The position numbers and the translations under genes are program-made. The notes beneath the pieces are model-generated. The model did no database searches. It was given only the letters and a program-made list of their open reading frames with translations, and was not told the origin of the DNA. This document shows, one piece after another, positions 27,326 to 37,322 of a DNA stretch of 64,000 nucleotides (position 1 is its first letter; each line of letters starts with the position of its first letter). The stretch lies in assembly GCF_019923725.1 (NCBI RefSeq), contig NZ_JAHXRI010000010.1:582636-646635 (forward strand), written 5' to 3'. The DNA comes from Zwartia hollandica. GTDB taxonomy: Bacteria > Pseudomonadota > Gammaproteobacteria > Burkholderiales > Burkholderiaceae_B.

Positions 27326-28153
27326 TCAGTTTTTAGGGTAATGCGCTAGCAGTTGCTGAACAACCAGATTAGCTGCTGCGAACCCCATGGAAGCTGTGAC
27401 ATTAACGCTAGACCCATAGCCGGCGCAAGACAGTCCTTGCAAGGGGTCGTTTTGTTGCCATGCAGCAGGCAAGATTGTGGGCTGATCCACCCAAAGCACC
27501 CGGACGCCTAACTTGGCTACACGCTTACGCATTTGCCCTTGCGAATCTACCGCGCGCGGGTACCCATGACTGCGGCGCAGCACATTGCGCAGACGGGCCA
27601 ACAACGCATCATGTGTTGCCTCCACTAGGTCGCCAGTACGTAAGGCAAGCGAGTCCGTTTTGCCTCCTGCGCCGCCACAAACAATGAGGGGGGTGTTGCA
27701 AGCCTTTGCATGCAGCACCATAGCGACTTTTGCAGCCATCTGGTCGGTGCAGTCGATAACAGCACTCAGCCCAGCTGGCAAACATAGTTCAACATTCTCA
27801 GGGGTTAGAAAATCATCAATGGTCGAAATCCGGCACTGAGGATTGATGGCCAGAATGCGCTCCGACATGGCAAGCACCTTGGACTCCCCCAGCGTTTGAG
27901 TCAATGCATGAACCTGGCGGTTTACATTGGACTCGGCAATATGATCAAGGTCTACAAGTGTTAGCGCACCAACAGCGTTTCGCGCCAGCGCCTCGGCCGC
28001 CCAAGAGCCCACCCCTCCTATCCCCACAACCGCCACATGCGCCGCACCCAGACATTCCAGGGTTTGCGGACCATACAAACGCAACAAACCGGCGAACCGG
28101 CGTTCAACATCGGCTGGGGTGTCATACGTGATCTCAGTCTGCGGCAAGGACAT
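27326..28153 (-). CDS. tcdA: tRNA threonylcarbamoyladenosine dehydratase
   Basis: E1-like (ThiF/MoeB fold) enzyme of 275 residues that uses ATP to cyclise the t6A base at tRNA position 37 to ct6A. The nucleotide-binding stretch VVGIGGVGSWAAEALARNAVG is followed by LVDLDHIAESNVNRQVHAL, in which the Asp and the Asn-x-x-Arg-Gln are the conserved ATP-site residues. The N-terminal ERRFAGLLRLYGPQTLE is characteristic of TcdA/CsdL, as is the length. No ubiquitin-like partner is nearby. The gene precedes the hydroxyacid cluster on the same strand and may share its transcript. Confidence 0.93.
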   Translation of the reverse strand: MSLPQTEITYDTPADVERRFAGLLRLYGPQTLECLGAAHVAVVGIGGVGSWAAEALARNAVGALTLVDLDHIAESNVNRQVHALTQTLGESKVLAMSERILAINPQCRISTIDDFLTPENVELCLPAGLSAVIDCTDQMAAKVAMVLHAKACNTPLIVCGGAGGKTDSLALRTGDLVEATHDALLARLRNVLRRSHGYPRAVDSQGQMRKRVAKLGVRVLWVDQPTILPAAWQQNDPLQGLSCAGYGSSVNVTASMGFAAANLVVQQLLAHYPKN

Positions 28154-28271
28154 TTACGCTCGACATAAAGGGCAATGAATGATGCATTTTTGCATGTTCC
28201 GCGAAAAAACTTTGTTCTTGACTCGACAACACGCCTAGAGAGGAACACAATTTAGTCCTAACACCGTGAGC

Positions 28272-29507
28272 ATGCCGTCCCCCACTCCTCCCCTCGCCAA
28301 CAAACCGTCAAGTTTTGCCGGTCCCGTTGTGCTATGCCTGTTGGTCATGCTGTCGCACATCGCGATTTCCGGTGGACGCGTCGCCGTATCGCTCACGGCA
28401 CTGCAATTAGGTCAAGGCACCCTCGAAGTCGGCATCCTGATCGCTGTCTTTGCCTTGCTACCCATGCTGTTCTCTATTCAAGCTGGCCGACTCATTGATG
28501 ACATCGGCCCCTGGCAACCCATGCGGGCGAGCATCATTTGTGTGGTGATCGGGACGTCTCTGCCTGTGGTTTGGCAAAGTTTGACGGGTCTCATCGTTGC
28601 AGCGACGTTTGTTGGGGTCGGACACATGACCTTGCAAATCGCGGTCCAACGGCAGATGGGGCTCAGCAATGGCGAAGAACGCCTGCGTAACTTCTCCTGG
28701 CTTTCTTTGTCGATGGCTACCTCCGGGCTCATCGGACCCTTACTTGCTGGCGTATCGATCGACTACCTAGGCTATCGCTCCGTCTTTGCCTTGCTCGCCG
28801 TCGCACCGCTGGTCGGCCTCATTGGGTTGCTGAGCATGCGGGGTTATCTCAAGGCCTCACACATCAAGTCGGCACCTGTGACACAAAAGCAAAGCGTCAG
28901 TGATTTGTTTAGCAGTCCCTCGCTGCGGAAAGTCTTTATCGCCAACATGTTGCTTTCAGCAGCCTGGGACACCCACACCTTTGTCGTGCCGATTTTTGGG
29001 GTGCATGTGGGGTTATCGCCCACAACCATCGGCTTGATTCTGGCCTCCTTTGCCGCGGCAACCATCGTGATCCGGCTGGCACTCCCTTGGATGATGCATC
29101 GCATTCGACCCTGGCAGCTGATCAATTTCGCGCTAGTTGTCACGGGACTGAATTTTTTGCTCTACCCCTTCTTTGAGCAAGTTTGGATTCTTGTGTCGCT
29201 TTCATTCTTATTGGGCCTTGGCTTGGGTTCGACACAGTCAAGCATTCTTGCCTTGTTGCAACAGCATGCACCAAGCGGCAGAGCGGGAGAGGCATTCGGC
29301 CTACGTATGGCACTAGTGAACGGCTGTCAGGTCGCGCTTCCTCTGGCCTTCGGCGCACTCGGAACGTTCATGGGGGTAATGCCACTCTTCTGGTTAACCG
29401 CGGTCGGCCTAGGTGCAGTCCGCTGGTTCACCGACGACGCGGAAAAGCACGAAAAAAATAGCACTCAAGACACAGAGCCACCTACCCCCCCAAAAGATCG
29501 AACTTAA
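28272..29507 (+). CDS. MFS transporter
   Basis: Integral membrane protein of about 411 residues with 12 predicted helices in two halves. The RLIDDIGP stretch after helix 2 is the MFS loop 2-3 motif. There is a long soluble loop in the middle (KASHIKSAPVTQKQ). The start is uncertain: a GTG at 28266 and an ATG at 28272 are in frame and neither has a clear ribosome binding site. The last 25 residues are charged and proline-rich. It is divergent from tcdA and 13 bases before chaC. It could be an efflux pump or a metabolite carrier; the substrate is unknown. Confidence 0.88.
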   Translation: MPSPTPPLANKPSSFAGPVVLCLLVMLSHIAISGGRVAVSLTALQLGQGTLEVGILIAVFALLPMLFSIQAGRLIDDIGPWQPMRASIICVVIGTSLPVVWQSLTGLIVAATFVGVGHMTLQIAVQRQMGLSNGEERLRNFSWLSLSMATSGLIGPLLAGVSIDYLGYRSVFALLAVAPLVGLIGLLSMRGYLKASHIKSAPVTQKQSVSDLFSSPSLRKVFIANMLLSAAWDTHTFVVPIFGVHVGLSPTTIGLILASFAAATIVIRLALPWMMHRIRPWQLINFALVVTGLNFLLYPFFEQVWILVSLSFLLGLGLGSTQSSILALLQQHAPSGRAGEAFGLRMALVNGCQVALPLAFGALGTFMGVMPLFWLTAVGLGAVRWFTDDAEKHEKNSTQDTEPPTPPKDRT

Positions 29508-29520
29508 TTAAGTTAAGGCC

Positions 29521-30162
29521 ATGACGCGATTTGCCGATCTACCTATGCCCCCCGCAGTGAGCGCCTTCGTGCGTTGGTCTGAGGAAAAAATGGCAGAATC
29601 CATTGAGACTGCGCTTCGCGACTGGACCCCAGGGTGCGATGTCTGGATTTTTGGTTATGGGTCTTTAATCTGGCGTCCAGAGTTCGACTTTACAGAGAAG
29701 CGACCCGCTCAAATACAGGGCTTTCACCGGGCACTTTGCCTCTGGTCGCGAATAAACCGTGGCACCCCTGAAGTTCCTGGACTCGTTTTTGGGTTGGAGC
29801 AAAGTGGAAACTGTCAGGGAATGGTGTTCAAGGTAGAAGCCGAACGCGTTCGGTCTACCTTTTCGTCAGTTTGGAAGCGCGAAATGGGCACAGGGGCCTA
29901 TCATCCAACCTGGCTCGACTGCATCACGCCAGAGGGCCCCGTAAAGGGCCTGGCTTTTGTCATCAATCAGGCCGGCCCTGCCTACGTCAGCGAACCACCT
30001 CAAGACGCCTTGGTTGAAATCATTTTGCGCGCGCGGGGGACCTACGGCACCTGTCTCGAATACGTGACGCAAACAGCCGATGCCCTGCATTCGGCTGGCA
30101 TCGACGATCAACGCCTCATGGAGTTAGTGAAATGCCTTCGGCAATTACAACCCCGTTCCTGA
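29521..30162 (+). CDS. chaC: Glutathione-specific gamma-glutamylcyclotransferase (ChaC-like)
   Basis: Cytosolic enzyme of 213 residues that releases 5-oxoproline and Cys-Gly from glutathione. The family signature VWIFGYGSLIWRPEFDF, which forms the substrate-binding loop, is at residues 41-57. It is followed by GFHRALCLWS, and the WKREMGTGAYHPTWL segment contains the conserved Glu used as general base. The first 40 residues form an N-terminal extension. The gene lies just after the MFS transporter and before pdxH on the same strand. Confidence 0.9.
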   Translation: MTRFADLPMPPAVSAFVRWSEEKMAESIETALRDWTPGCDVWIFGYGSLIWRPEFDFTEKRPAQIQGFHRALCLWSRINRGTPEVPGLVFGLEQSGNCQGMVFKVEAERVRSTFSSVWKREMGTGAYHPTWLDCITPEGPVKGLAFVINQAGPAYVSEPPQDALVEIILRARGTYGTCLEYVTQTADALHSAGIDDQRLMELVKCLRQLQPRS

Positions 30163-30289
30163 GCACCTGAACCCCTAAAACTCAGTGGCGTCTTAAGGCC
30201 GAGCGTTCCATGCCACGGTACACTAGAACGAAGGCTTAGGTAGCGTTGCGCGGGTAGCGCGGCAAACCCGGCCGCCACGGAGCACCATC

Positions 30290-30922
30290 ATGTCGATTGC
30301 AGATATTCGCCAGAGTTACGACAAGCACACCCTGCTTGAAAAAGACGCTAAAGGCTCGCCCTACGAGCAGTTTGGGGTATGGTTTAACCAAGCGCTTGAT
30401 GACAAGGTCCCCGAGCCAACAGCAATGACGCTGGCGACGGCGAATGCACAAGGCAGACCTTCTGCACGTATCGTGCTGCTCAAGGGCTACGACGACAAAG
30501 GCTTTGTTTTCTACACAAATTATGAGTCCCGCAAGGGTAAAGACTTACTGGTGCAGCCGTGGGCGTCTCTACTGTTTTTTTGGCAGCCGCTTGAGCGTAC
30601 CGTTCGAATAGAGGGCTTAGTCGAAAAGGTATCCGCACAAGAGTCTGACGAATACTTTCACAGCCGTCCACTTGGTTCACGTCTTGGCGCTTGGGCGTCC
30701 GCCCAAAGCCAACCCACCAGCATTGCAGAATTGGATGCTCGCCAACAAGCCATGACGGCAAAGTATGGCGATGCACCTCCACGGCCACCGCACTGGGGCG
30801 GCTATCGCCTGAAGCCCGAATATTTTGAATTCTGGCAAGGCCGTCCTTCACGGCTGCATGACCGTCTTACTTACATTCCCTCCGGCACAACTGGCTGGAC
30901 AATTGGACGGATCTCGCCCTGA
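30290..30922 (+). CDS. pdxH: Pyridoxamine 5'-phosphate oxidase
   Basis: FMN enzyme of 210 residues that makes pyridoxal 5'-phosphate, the last step of B6 synthesis and salvage. Motifs: [26 protein letters not shown] for FMN and phosphate binding, then [32 protein letters not shown], and the C-terminal [24 protein letters not shown] block that holds the substrate Arg and His. GGAG lies 8 bases before the ATG at 30290. It is separated from chaC by 127 bases, with no obvious structure, which may hold its promoter. The flavin reductase gene follows after one base. Confidence 0.96.
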   Translation: MSIADIRQSYDKHTLLEKDAKGSPYEQFGVWFNQALDDKVPEPTAMTLATANAQGRPSARIVLLKGYDDKGFVFYTNYESRKGKDLLVQPWASLLFFWQPLERTVRIEGLVEKVSAQESDEYFHSRPLGSRLGAWASAQSQPTSIAELDARQQAMTAKYGDAPPRPPHWGGYRLKPEYFEFWQGRPSRLHDRLTYIPSGTTGWTIGRISP

Positions 30923-30923
30923 C

Positions 30924-31439
30924 ATGCATGCCTCATCACCGGATTTTGACTCCACTTTTTTTAGATCTGCGCTTGGACGTTTCCCGACTGGCGTGACGGT
31001 CATTACCGCATCGCTACCAGGCCAAGCTCCCGTGGGTCTGACTGCCAGTTCGTTCAATTCAGTCTCGCTAGATCCACCCCTCGTGGTCTGGAGTCTGTCA
31101 CGCAACTCGTCCTCCCTTGCAACAATCCAACAATGCAAGCGCTATGTGATCCAAGTGCTGGCATCTGATCAAATGATGATCGCGCAGCGTTTTTCAAAGG
31201 GCACTGCGGCCGAGCGCTTCAGTGGCGTTCCATTAACAACAGCGCCCAATGGCTCACCTCGACTGCAAGCAGACTGCGCGGCCTGGTTTGAATGCTCCAA
31301 TCGTAGTCAGTACGAGGAAGGTGATCACATCATTTTTGTGGGTGAAGTTGAGCACTGTGCGCGAAACGATAGCCTCCCATTGATCTATCACGCGGGCGGC
31401 TACGATCTAACTCCTCCCCCCGAAACAAAAAAACCTTAA
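30924..31439 (+). CDS. Flavin reductase-like domain protein
   Basis: Protein of 171 residues of the flavin reductase (FMN-binding split barrel) family, which supplies reduced FMN/FAD to monooxygenases. The [17 protein letters not shown] start, [21 protein letters not shown] and the C-terminal [20 protein letters not shown] are the family pattern. The start is the ATG at 30924, one base after the pdxH stop; the open frame reaches back into pdxH, but that part is not coding. The partner oxygenase is not in this window. Being an FMN protein next to pdxH is not itself evidence of function. Confidence 0.9.
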   Translation: MHASSPDFDSTFFRSALGRFPTGVTVITASLPGQAPVGLTASSFNSVSLDPPLVVWSLSRNSSSLATIQQCKRYVIQVLASDQMMIAQRFSKGTAAERFSGVPLTTAPNGSPRLQADCAAWFECSNRSQYEEGDHIIFVGEVEHCARNDSLPLIYHAGGYDLTPPPETKKP

Positions 31440-31444
31440 ACAAT

Positions 31445-32554
31445 ATGAGTACGGATATTGATTGCATCGTTGTTGGTGCTGGCGTTGTAGGACTCGCGAT
31501 TGCACGCGCCCTTGCCCAGTCTGGACGCGAAGTCATGGTCGTCGAGGCCGCCGAAGGGATCGGTACAGGCACTAGCGCCCGAAACTCCGAGGTCATCCAC
31601 GCTGGAATCTATTACCCCGCAGGCAGTTTGAAAGCAAAGCTCTGTGTACAGGGCAGACATATGCTTTATGCCTACTGCGCAGAGAAAGGTGTTGCACACA
31701 AGCGCATCGGCAAACTGATTGTGGCGACCAGCGAAGAGGAAATCCCCAAACTCGATGATATTTTGAGTAAGGCCCGTGTCAATGGCGTGGACGACATGGA
31801 ACTACTCAGTGCAAGTGAGGCACAAGCGCTTGAGCCCGCCTTGTTTTGCACGGCGGCGCTATTCTCGCCCTCTACAGGCATCATCGACAGCCACGGCTTA
31901 ATGTTGGCTTACCAGGGCGATGCAGAAAATGCCGGCGCGCAGTGCGTTTTCCATACGCCGTTACTTTCAGGAGAGGTACGCAGCGAAGGTGGGTTTAACT
32001 TGCAGTTCGGTGGCGCCGACGCAATGCAGTTAAGTTGCAATGTCCTGATCAATGCATCGGGTCTGCATGCGCCGACGCTCGCCCGCAAAATTCGAGGTGT
32101 ACCGGAAGCTTCTATTCCCACCGAGTATTTGTGCAAGGGCAGTTATTTCACGCTACAAGGGCGAGCGCCCTTCACCAGATTGATTTATCCGACACCCCAC
32201 CATGCAGGGCTCGGAGTACATCTGACCCTCGACCTTGGCGGTCAAGCGAAATTCGGACCAGACACTGAATGGATCGACAAGGTCGACTATGACATTGATG
32301 CAAGTCGATGCAAGGGATTTTACGAAGCGGTCCGCACCTACTGGCCTGGCATGCCCGACGCAAGCCTATCGCCTGGCTACACAGGCATACGACCAAAAGT
32401 TTCCGGGCCACACGAACCAGCTGCCGACTTCATGATCGTCGGACCGGCAACACATGGCGTGCCGGGACTCGTGAATCTATTTGGCATAGAGTCTCCCGGA
32501 CTCACCTCAAGCCTTGCGATCGCCCAAGAGACTCTCGCACGCCTTCACGCTTAA
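31445..32554 (+). CDS. lhgO: L-2-hydroxyglutarate oxidase-like FAD enzyme
   Basis: DAO-family flavoprotein of 369 residues. The FAD motif is [19 protein letters not shown] near residue 8 with an acidic end (VVEAAEG). [24 protein letters not shown] is the LhgO/L2HGDH signature. The C-terminus has [11 protein letters not shown] and [15 protein letters not shown], both typical. The expected reaction is oxidation of L-2-hydroxyglutarate to 2-oxoglutarate with electrons passed to quinone. A related glycerol-3-phosphate or other hydroxyacid oxidase cannot be excluded. It lies upstream of glutaryl-CoA dehydrogenase, which fits a role in glutarate/lysine breakdown. The start at 31445 is 5 bases after the previous stop. 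Confidence 0.85.
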   Translation: MSTDIDCIVVGAGVVGLAIARALAQSGREVMVVEAAEGIGTGTSARNSEVIHAGIYYPAGSLKAKLCVQGRHMLYAYCAEKGVAHKRIGKLIVATSEEEIPKLDDILSKARVNGVDDMELLSASEAQALEPALFCTAALFSPSTGIIDSHGLMLAYQGDAENAGAQCVFHTPLLSGEVRSEGGFNLQFGGADAMQLSCNVLINASGLHAPTLARKIRGVPEASIPTEYLCKGSYFTLQGRAPFTRLIYPTPHHAGLGVHLTLDLGGQAKFGPDTEWIDKVDYDIDASRCKGFYEAVRTYWPGMPDASLSPGYTGIRPKVSGPHEPAADFMIVGPATHGVPGLVNLFGIESPGLTSSLAIAQETLARLHA

Positions 32555-32573
32555 AGTTCCTTTCGGAGACAGC

Positions 32574-34241
32574 ATGTCCCATCCCGTCCCAGACTCTCGC
32601 GGTATCAACCTTTTTGAAGCGGACTCAGGTAAGGATCTACTCGCTTGCTATCTCCCAGAGGACTTGCACAAACACTTGCTGCCACATCTGACACGACTGG
32701 GCGCACTAGCTGGCTCTTTGCTGGACGAGTTAGCGGGTGTTGCAGATAAGCACCCACCAACCCTATCCGTTCGCAGCCGCTCAGGTATCGATGTATCGCA
32801 AGTTAATAAGCACCCGGCCTATGTCGAGCTAGAGCGTTTCGCGTACAGCGAGTTTGGGCTCGCTGCGATGTCGCATCGGGGGGGCGTTCTGGGATGGCCC
32901 ACGGCGATGCCGCCTGCAGCGAAATATGCCCTCACGTATTTATTCGTTCAAGCAGAGTTCGGCTTGTGTTGTCCCGTCAGCATGACCGACTCTTTGGCAC
33001 GCACTTTAAGAAAATTTGGCGATCCAAAACTCGTTGAACAAGTGTTACCGATGGTGACCACGCAGGACTTTGATGCCTTGCACCAAGGCGCGATGTTCAT
33101 GACGGAACAAGGCGCTGGCTCCGACGTCAGCGCTACAGCCACGCAAGCAGCTCTGAACGCCAACGGGGACTGGCTACTTACAGGGGATAAGTGGTTTTGT
33201 TCCAATCCAGATGCTGGCTTTGCGATGGTCTTGGCGCGCTCCGAGGCCGTCGACGGACTACAGGGGGTCTCACTCTTTTTGCTGCCACGTACACGCCCTG
33301 ACGGCACGCCCAACAACTACCGGATTTTGCGACTCAAAGACAAGCTCGGCACACGCTCGATGGCGAGCGGTGAGATTCGCCTCGAGGGTGCCTTTGCCTG
33401 GCTGGTCGGCGAACGCGGCATGGGCTTCAAGCAAATGTCCGACATGATTAACAACTCGCGCCTCTCGAACGGCGTGCGAGCTGCGGGCTTGATGCGGCGC
33501 GCCTTAACCGAAGCGCTATATGTTGCAAAAAATCGTCAAGCGTTTGGCAAACACCTCACCGACATGCCGTTAATGCAGCGTCAGTTAAGCAAAATGGCTA
33601 TGCTGACCGAACAAGCAAGAACAATGGTGTATCAAACGGCGCAAGCCTTAGCTGCGGCTGATAGCGATCCCAGCAAGCGTGCCTTAATGCGCATTATGAC
33701 CCCCTTGATTAAGTTTCGCGCCTGCAGGGATGCGCGCAAAGTTGCAGGGGACGCAATGGAGGTCCGCGGAGGCTGCGGCTATATCGAGGAGTGGAGCGAT
33801 CCGCGGGTGCTGCGCGACGCCCATCTTGGCTCAATTTGGGAAGGCACAAGCAATATTGTTGCGCTAGATGTCTTGCGGGCGATTCAACGAGAAGACGCCT
33901 TGCCCGCGCTGCGTGCCCATGTTGCTGGACTGCTCGCAGACGGTCTCCCAGTTTCACAGGCCTTGGCGGCCCTGCAAGCGGAACGCATTGAACGCGCTTT
34001 TGGGTTTGCTGAGAGCGCCAGCGCAACCAATACCTCCGAGCAAGCGCGCCAAGCCGCGAGCGGCCTCTACCATGTTGTGACGATGGCTGGCATGCGCTGG
34101 GAAGCGAAACACGCGGCCATGCCCATTCGGGCAAAGCTTGCCGACTTGGTTTTAAAGCACCGCCTTGCCGCCAGAGACCCAATCGGCGACATATCCCTAG
34201 CGGATAGCGACCTGTGTGACTGGCTTGGCGCCCCAATTTAA
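32574..34241 (+). CDS. Acyl-CoA dehydrogenase, AidB-like
   Basis: Protein of 555 residues from the ATG at 32574, which has GGAG 6 bases upstream; the open frame extends back into lhgO. It is longer than a normal acyl-CoA dehydrogenase (about 380), as in AidB. FAD/acyl segments are FMTEQGAGSDVSAT, LTGDKWFCSNPDA and NKxx-like RAFGKHL-type sequence (RQAFGKHLTDMPLMQRQLS). The C-terminal EEWSDPRVLRDAHLGSIWEGTSNIVALDVLRAI matches AidB, with the Glu of WEGTSN at the catalytic-base position. AidB binds DNA and is induced by alkylation. Other relatives are true fatty acyl-CoA enzymes, so the function is open. Confidence 0.85.
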   Translation: MSHPVPDSRGINLFEADSGKDLLACYLPEDLHKHLLPHLTRLGALAGSLLDELAGVADKHPPTLSVRSRSGIDVSQVNKHPAYVELERFAYSEFGLAAMSHRGGVLGWPTAMPPAAKYALTYLFVQAEFGLCCPVSMTDSLARTLRKFGDPKLVEQVLPMVTTQDFDALHQGAMFMTEQGAGSDVSATATQAALNANGDWLLTGDKWFCSNPDAGFAMVLARSEAVDGLQGVSLFLLPRTRPDGTPNNYRILRLKDKLGTRSMASGEIRLEGAFAWLVGERGMGFKQMSDMINNSRLSNGVRAAGLMRRALTEALYVAKNRQAFGKHLTDMPLMQRQLSKMAMLTEQARTMVYQTAQALAAADSDPSKRALMRIMTPLIKFRACRDARKVAGDAMEVRGGCGYIEEWSDPRVLRDAHLGSIWEGTSNIVALDVLRAIQREDALPALRAHVAGLLADGLPVSQALAALQAERIERAFGFAESASATNTSEQARQAASGLYHVVTMAGMRWEAKHAAMPIRAKLADLVLKHRLAARDPIGDISLADSDLCDWLGAPI

Positions 34242-34319
34242 TTGGCATGACAGGGAAAAATGTCCTTGCAACACGATATGATTAAGCCCATTCCTTTCAC
34301 CATAAATGACTAAAAAATA

Positions 34320-36008
34320 ATGAGCCAAGCCCCTTCAGCCAAAAACCCCCGCACTGGCGGTCAAATTCTTGTCGGCCAGTTGGTCAGCCACGGTGTGAAG
34401 CACGTGTTTTGTGTGCCAGGCGAAAGCTTCTTAGCGGTGTTGGATGCGCTCGTTGACGTCAATATCGAAGTCACTGTTTGTCGGCAGGAGGGTGGCGCTG
34501 CCATGATGGCTGACGCACATGGCAAACTCACCGGACAACCTGGTATCTGTATGGTCACGCGCGGGCCTGGTGCCTCAAATGCCCTCGCCGGCATTCACAT
34601 TGCCAAACAAGACTCGACCCCGATGGTTGTTTTTGTCGGACAAATCGAACGCGGCATGCGTGAGCGCGAAGCGTTCCAAGAAATGGATTACCGCGCCGTT
34701 TTCGGACAAGCGGCGAAATGGGCAACTGAAATCGACGACCCAGCACGTATTCCAGAAATCCTCTCGCGTGCGTTTCATGTCGCGACCTCGGGGCGTCCTG
34801 GTCCTGTTGTGATTGCGCTACCCGAAGACATGCTGGTCGAGCTCGCAACAGTGCCAGATGCGCCGCACTACGAAGCGATTGACTCGGCACCTTCCCTCGG
34901 CCAAATGGCGGATCTCGCCAAACGCTTGTCACAAGCCAAAGCACCTGTGGCTATCCTCGGTGGTGCGCGTTGGAGTGCAACAGCTGTCAAACAATTTGTC
35001 GAATTTGCTGAGCGTTTCAAGCTACCGGTTGCAGTATCGTTCCGTCGCCAGATGCTTTTCCCTGCGAACAGCCCTTGCTTCATCGGTGACGTTGGCATTG
35101 GACTCAATCCAGAGCTTCTCAAACGCGTACAAGATGCTGATCTGGTCCTGCTCGTGGGCGGCCGCATGTCCGAAATGCCCAGCCAGGCGTACACGCTCTT
35201 TGATATTCCAGTGCCAAAGCAAACGCTCGTCCATGTACATCCAGATAGCGGTGAACTTGGACGCGTCTACCGCGCAGCCGTCGCAATCAATGCCTCACCC
35301 ATCGCCTTCGCTGCTGAGCTCAGCGGCTTAGCAACACCCTCGACTACCCCTTGGGCTGCCGGTACAGCCGCCATGCACCAAAGCTACCTAAACTGGAGCG
35401 ACCCAGTCCCGATCAAAACCCCAGGCGCATTGCAAATGGGCGGCGTGATGGCCTACCTGGAATCCAAACTCCCAGCCGATGCCATCATGACCAACGGCGC
35501 AGGTAACTTTGCAACCTGGTTGCATCGTTTTCATCGCTTCACACAGTTCGGTACACAGCTCGCGCCTACTTCAGGATCCATGGGTTACGGCTTACCTGCC
35601 GCGGTCGGTGCAAAGCGTGTCGCACCGGACAAACTGGTTGTTTGCTTTGCCGGTGACGGCTGTTTCATGATGCACGGTCAAGAGTTTGCGACCGCTGTGC
35701 AATACAACCTGCCACTCGTGGTCGTTATTGTCGATAATGGGATGTACGGCACAATTCGTATGCACCAAGAGAAGCACTATCCAGGACGGATTTCTGCGAC
35801 ACAGCTTAAGAACCCTGATTTCTCGGCCTACGCACGCGCCTTTGGTGGTCATGGTGAGCGCGTTGAAAAAACCGAAGAATTTGGCCCTGCATTTGAACGC
35901 GCCGTTGCAAGCGGCTTACCAGCGATCATTCACTGTCTGATCGACCCAGAAGCGATCACGCCGACAACAACCATCGCTAAACTTCGAGCCGCTGCCCAAA
36001 AAGCCTAA
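34320..36008 (+). CDS. Thiamine pyrophosphate-dependent enzyme (acetolactate synthase-like)
   Basis: TPP enzyme of 562 residues with the three domains of the IlvB/oxalyl-CoA/benzoylformate decarboxylase superfamily. Glu57 in VCRQEGGAAMMADA is the cofactor-activating glutamate. The central domain carries the substrate/FAD-like region. The TPP/Mg motif GDGCFMMHGQEFATAVQYNLPLVV begins at Gly445 and ends in the conserved VDN. The N-terminal KHVFCVPGESFLAVLDAL and RGPGASNALAGIHIA are standard. There is no small regulatory subunit beside it, so branched-chain amino acid synthesis is unlikely. It may decarboxylate or ligate a 2-oxoacid. It sits between an AidB-like gene and glutaryl-CoA dehydrogenase. 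Confidence 0.88.
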   Translation: MSQAPSAKNPRTGGQILVGQLVSHGVKHVFCVPGESFLAVLDALVDVNIEVTVCRQEGGAAMMADAHGKLTGQPGICMVTRGPGASNALAGIHIAKQDSTPMVVFVGQIERGMREREAFQEMDYRAVFGQAAKWATEIDDPARIPEILSRAFHVATSGRPGPVVIALPEDMLVELATVPDAPHYEAIDSAPSLGQMADLAKRLSQAKAPVAILGGARWSATAVKQFVEFAERFKLPVAVSFRRQMLFPANSPCFIGDVGIGLNPELLKRVQDADLVLLVGGRMSEMPSQAYTLFDIPVPKQTLVHVHPDSGELGRVYRAAVAINASPIAFAAELSGLATPSTTPWAAGTAAMHQSYLNWSDPVPIKTPGALQMGGVMAYLESKLPADAIMTNGAGNFATWLHRFHRFTQFGTQLAPTSGSMGYGLPAAVGAKRVAPDKLVVCFAGDGCFMMHGQEFATAVQYNLPLVVVIVDNGMYGTIRMHQEKHYPGRISATQLKNPDFSAYARAFGGHGERVEKTEEFGPAFERAVASGLPAIIHCLIDPEAITPTTTIAKLRAAAQKA

Positions 36009-36074
36009 GGTCTTTCACAAGCGACGCGACCGACACCTCGTACAATTTTTATAGTTAATTATCTGGAGCATTTC

Positions 36075-37268
36075 ATGGCCTCTGACGCCACCTTCAACTG
36101 GGAAGATCCCCTTTTACTGGACAGCCAACTCACCGACGAAGAACGTATGGTGCGTGATGCTGCACGTTCTTATTGCCAAGACAAACTGGCGCCGCGCGTA
36201 CTCGAAGGTTTTCGTCACGAAAAAACAGATGTGAATATTTTCCCCGAAATGGGCGAACTTGGTTTGTTGGGTGCGACCATCCCCACAGAGTACGGCGGCT
36301 CTGGACTGAATTACGTTAGCTATGGCTTGATCGCTCGCGAGGTTGAACGTGTTGACTCCGGTTACCGTTCGATGATGAGTGTGCAGTCTTCGCTCGTGAT
36401 GGTGCCAATCAATGAATTCGGCAGCGAAGCGCAGAAACAAAAGTATCTTCCTAAGCTCGCTCGCGGCGAATGGATCGGCTGCTTTGGCTTAACAGAGCCT
36501 AACCACGGATCCGATCCCGCAGGAATGGAAACACGTGCGGTCAAAACCGCAAACGGCTATTCGCTGACCGGCAATAAGATGTGGATCTCCAACTCACCGA
36601 TCGCAGACGTGTTTGTTGTCTGGGGCAAGTGTGTCGGCGGTGACCATGACGGACGTATCCGGGGCTTCATTCTTGAGAAAGGAATGAAAGGCTTGTCGGC
36701 TCCAGCTATCCATGGCAAGGTGGGCCTTCGCGCCTCGATCACAGGTGAGATCGTCATGGACAACGTTGAAATCGGTGACGAACAGATGTTGCCAGGCGTG
36801 TCTGGACTGAAAGGTCCTTTCACCTGCCTGAACTCTGCGCGCTTTGGTATCGCCTGGGGTGCACTGGGTGCAGCAGAATTCTGTTGGCACATGGCGCGCC
36901 AGTACACACTGGATCGCAAACAGTTTGGACGTCCATTGGCCGCGAACCAACTGATTCAGAAGAAACTAGCCGACATGCAGACTGAAATCACACTCGGACT
37001 GCAAGGTTGCCTGCGCTTAGGCAGGATGAAAGACGAAGGTACTGCAGCTGTTGAAATTACATCCATCATGAAACGCAACTCCTGCGGCAAAGCCTTGGAT
37101 GTCGCGCGCATGGCACGTGACATGCTGGGCGGCAATGGCATCTCTGATGAATTTGGCGTTGCTCGTCACTTGGTCAACCTTGAAGTGGTCAACACTTACG
37201 AAGGTACGCATGATGTGCACGCGCTAATTCTGGGCCGTGCACAAACAGGCATCCAAGCGTTTTTCTAA
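36075..37268 (+). CDS. gcdH: Glutaryl-CoA dehydrogenase
   Basis: Flavoprotein of 397 residues that oxidises and decarboxylates glutaryl-CoA to crotonyl-CoA in lysine, tryptophan and glutarate breakdown. The sequence has the GcdH pattern: [68 protein letters not shown], and [17 protein letters not shown] for FAD. Glu376 in [20 protein letters not shown] is the catalytic base. CTGGAG lies 7-8 bases before the ATG. It follows the TPP enzyme after 66 bases and is the last plus-strand gene before the catabolic island. A CoA transferase for glutarate is not visible here. Confidence 0.94.
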   Translation: MASDATFNWEDPLLLDSQLTDEERMVRDAARSYCQDKLAPRVLEGFRHEKTDVNIFPEMGELGLLGATIPTEYGGSGLNYVSYGLIAREVERVDSGYRSMMSVQSSLVMVPINEFGSEAQKQKYLPKLARGEWIGCFGLTEPNHGSDPAGMETRAVKTANGYSLTGNKMWISNSPIADVFVVWGKCVGGDHDGRIRGFILEKGMKGLSAPAIHGKVGLRASITGEIVMDNVEIGDEQMLPGVSGLKGPFTCLNSARFGIAWGALGAAEFCWHMARQYTLDRKQFGRPLAANQLIQKKLADMQTEITLGLQGCLRLGRMKDEGTAAVEITSIMKRNSCGKALDVARMARDMLGGNGISDEFGVARHLVNLEVVNTYEGTHDVHALILGRAQTGIQAFF

Positions 37269-37270
37269 AT

Positions 37271-37303
37271 AGTAAAAAGGCGTTCGCATCCGTGCGAACG
37301 CCT
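37271..37303 (-). terminator. Terminator between gcdH and the catabolic island
   Basis: AGGCGTTCGCA (37278-37288) and TGCGAACGCCT (37293-37303) form an 11-base-pair stem with a 4-base loop. On the minus strand it is followed by TTTTTACT, a good terminator for the transcript ending with the gene at 37323-37985. On the plus strand it stands 9 bases after the gcdH stop without a T-run, but may still help to end that transcript. Confidence 0.8.
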
Positions 37304-37322
37304 GAATACTCTGGAGAGAGAG

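Noticed and set aside
28200-28260. TTGACT hexamer as a promoter for the MFS gene
   Set aside because: The nearest -10-like sequence is 23 bases away, too far for a sigma-70 promoter.
34813-35331. 172-residue frame inside the TPP enzyme gene
   Set aside because: Alternative frame of a clearly coding gene, without a start signal or protein-like pattern.
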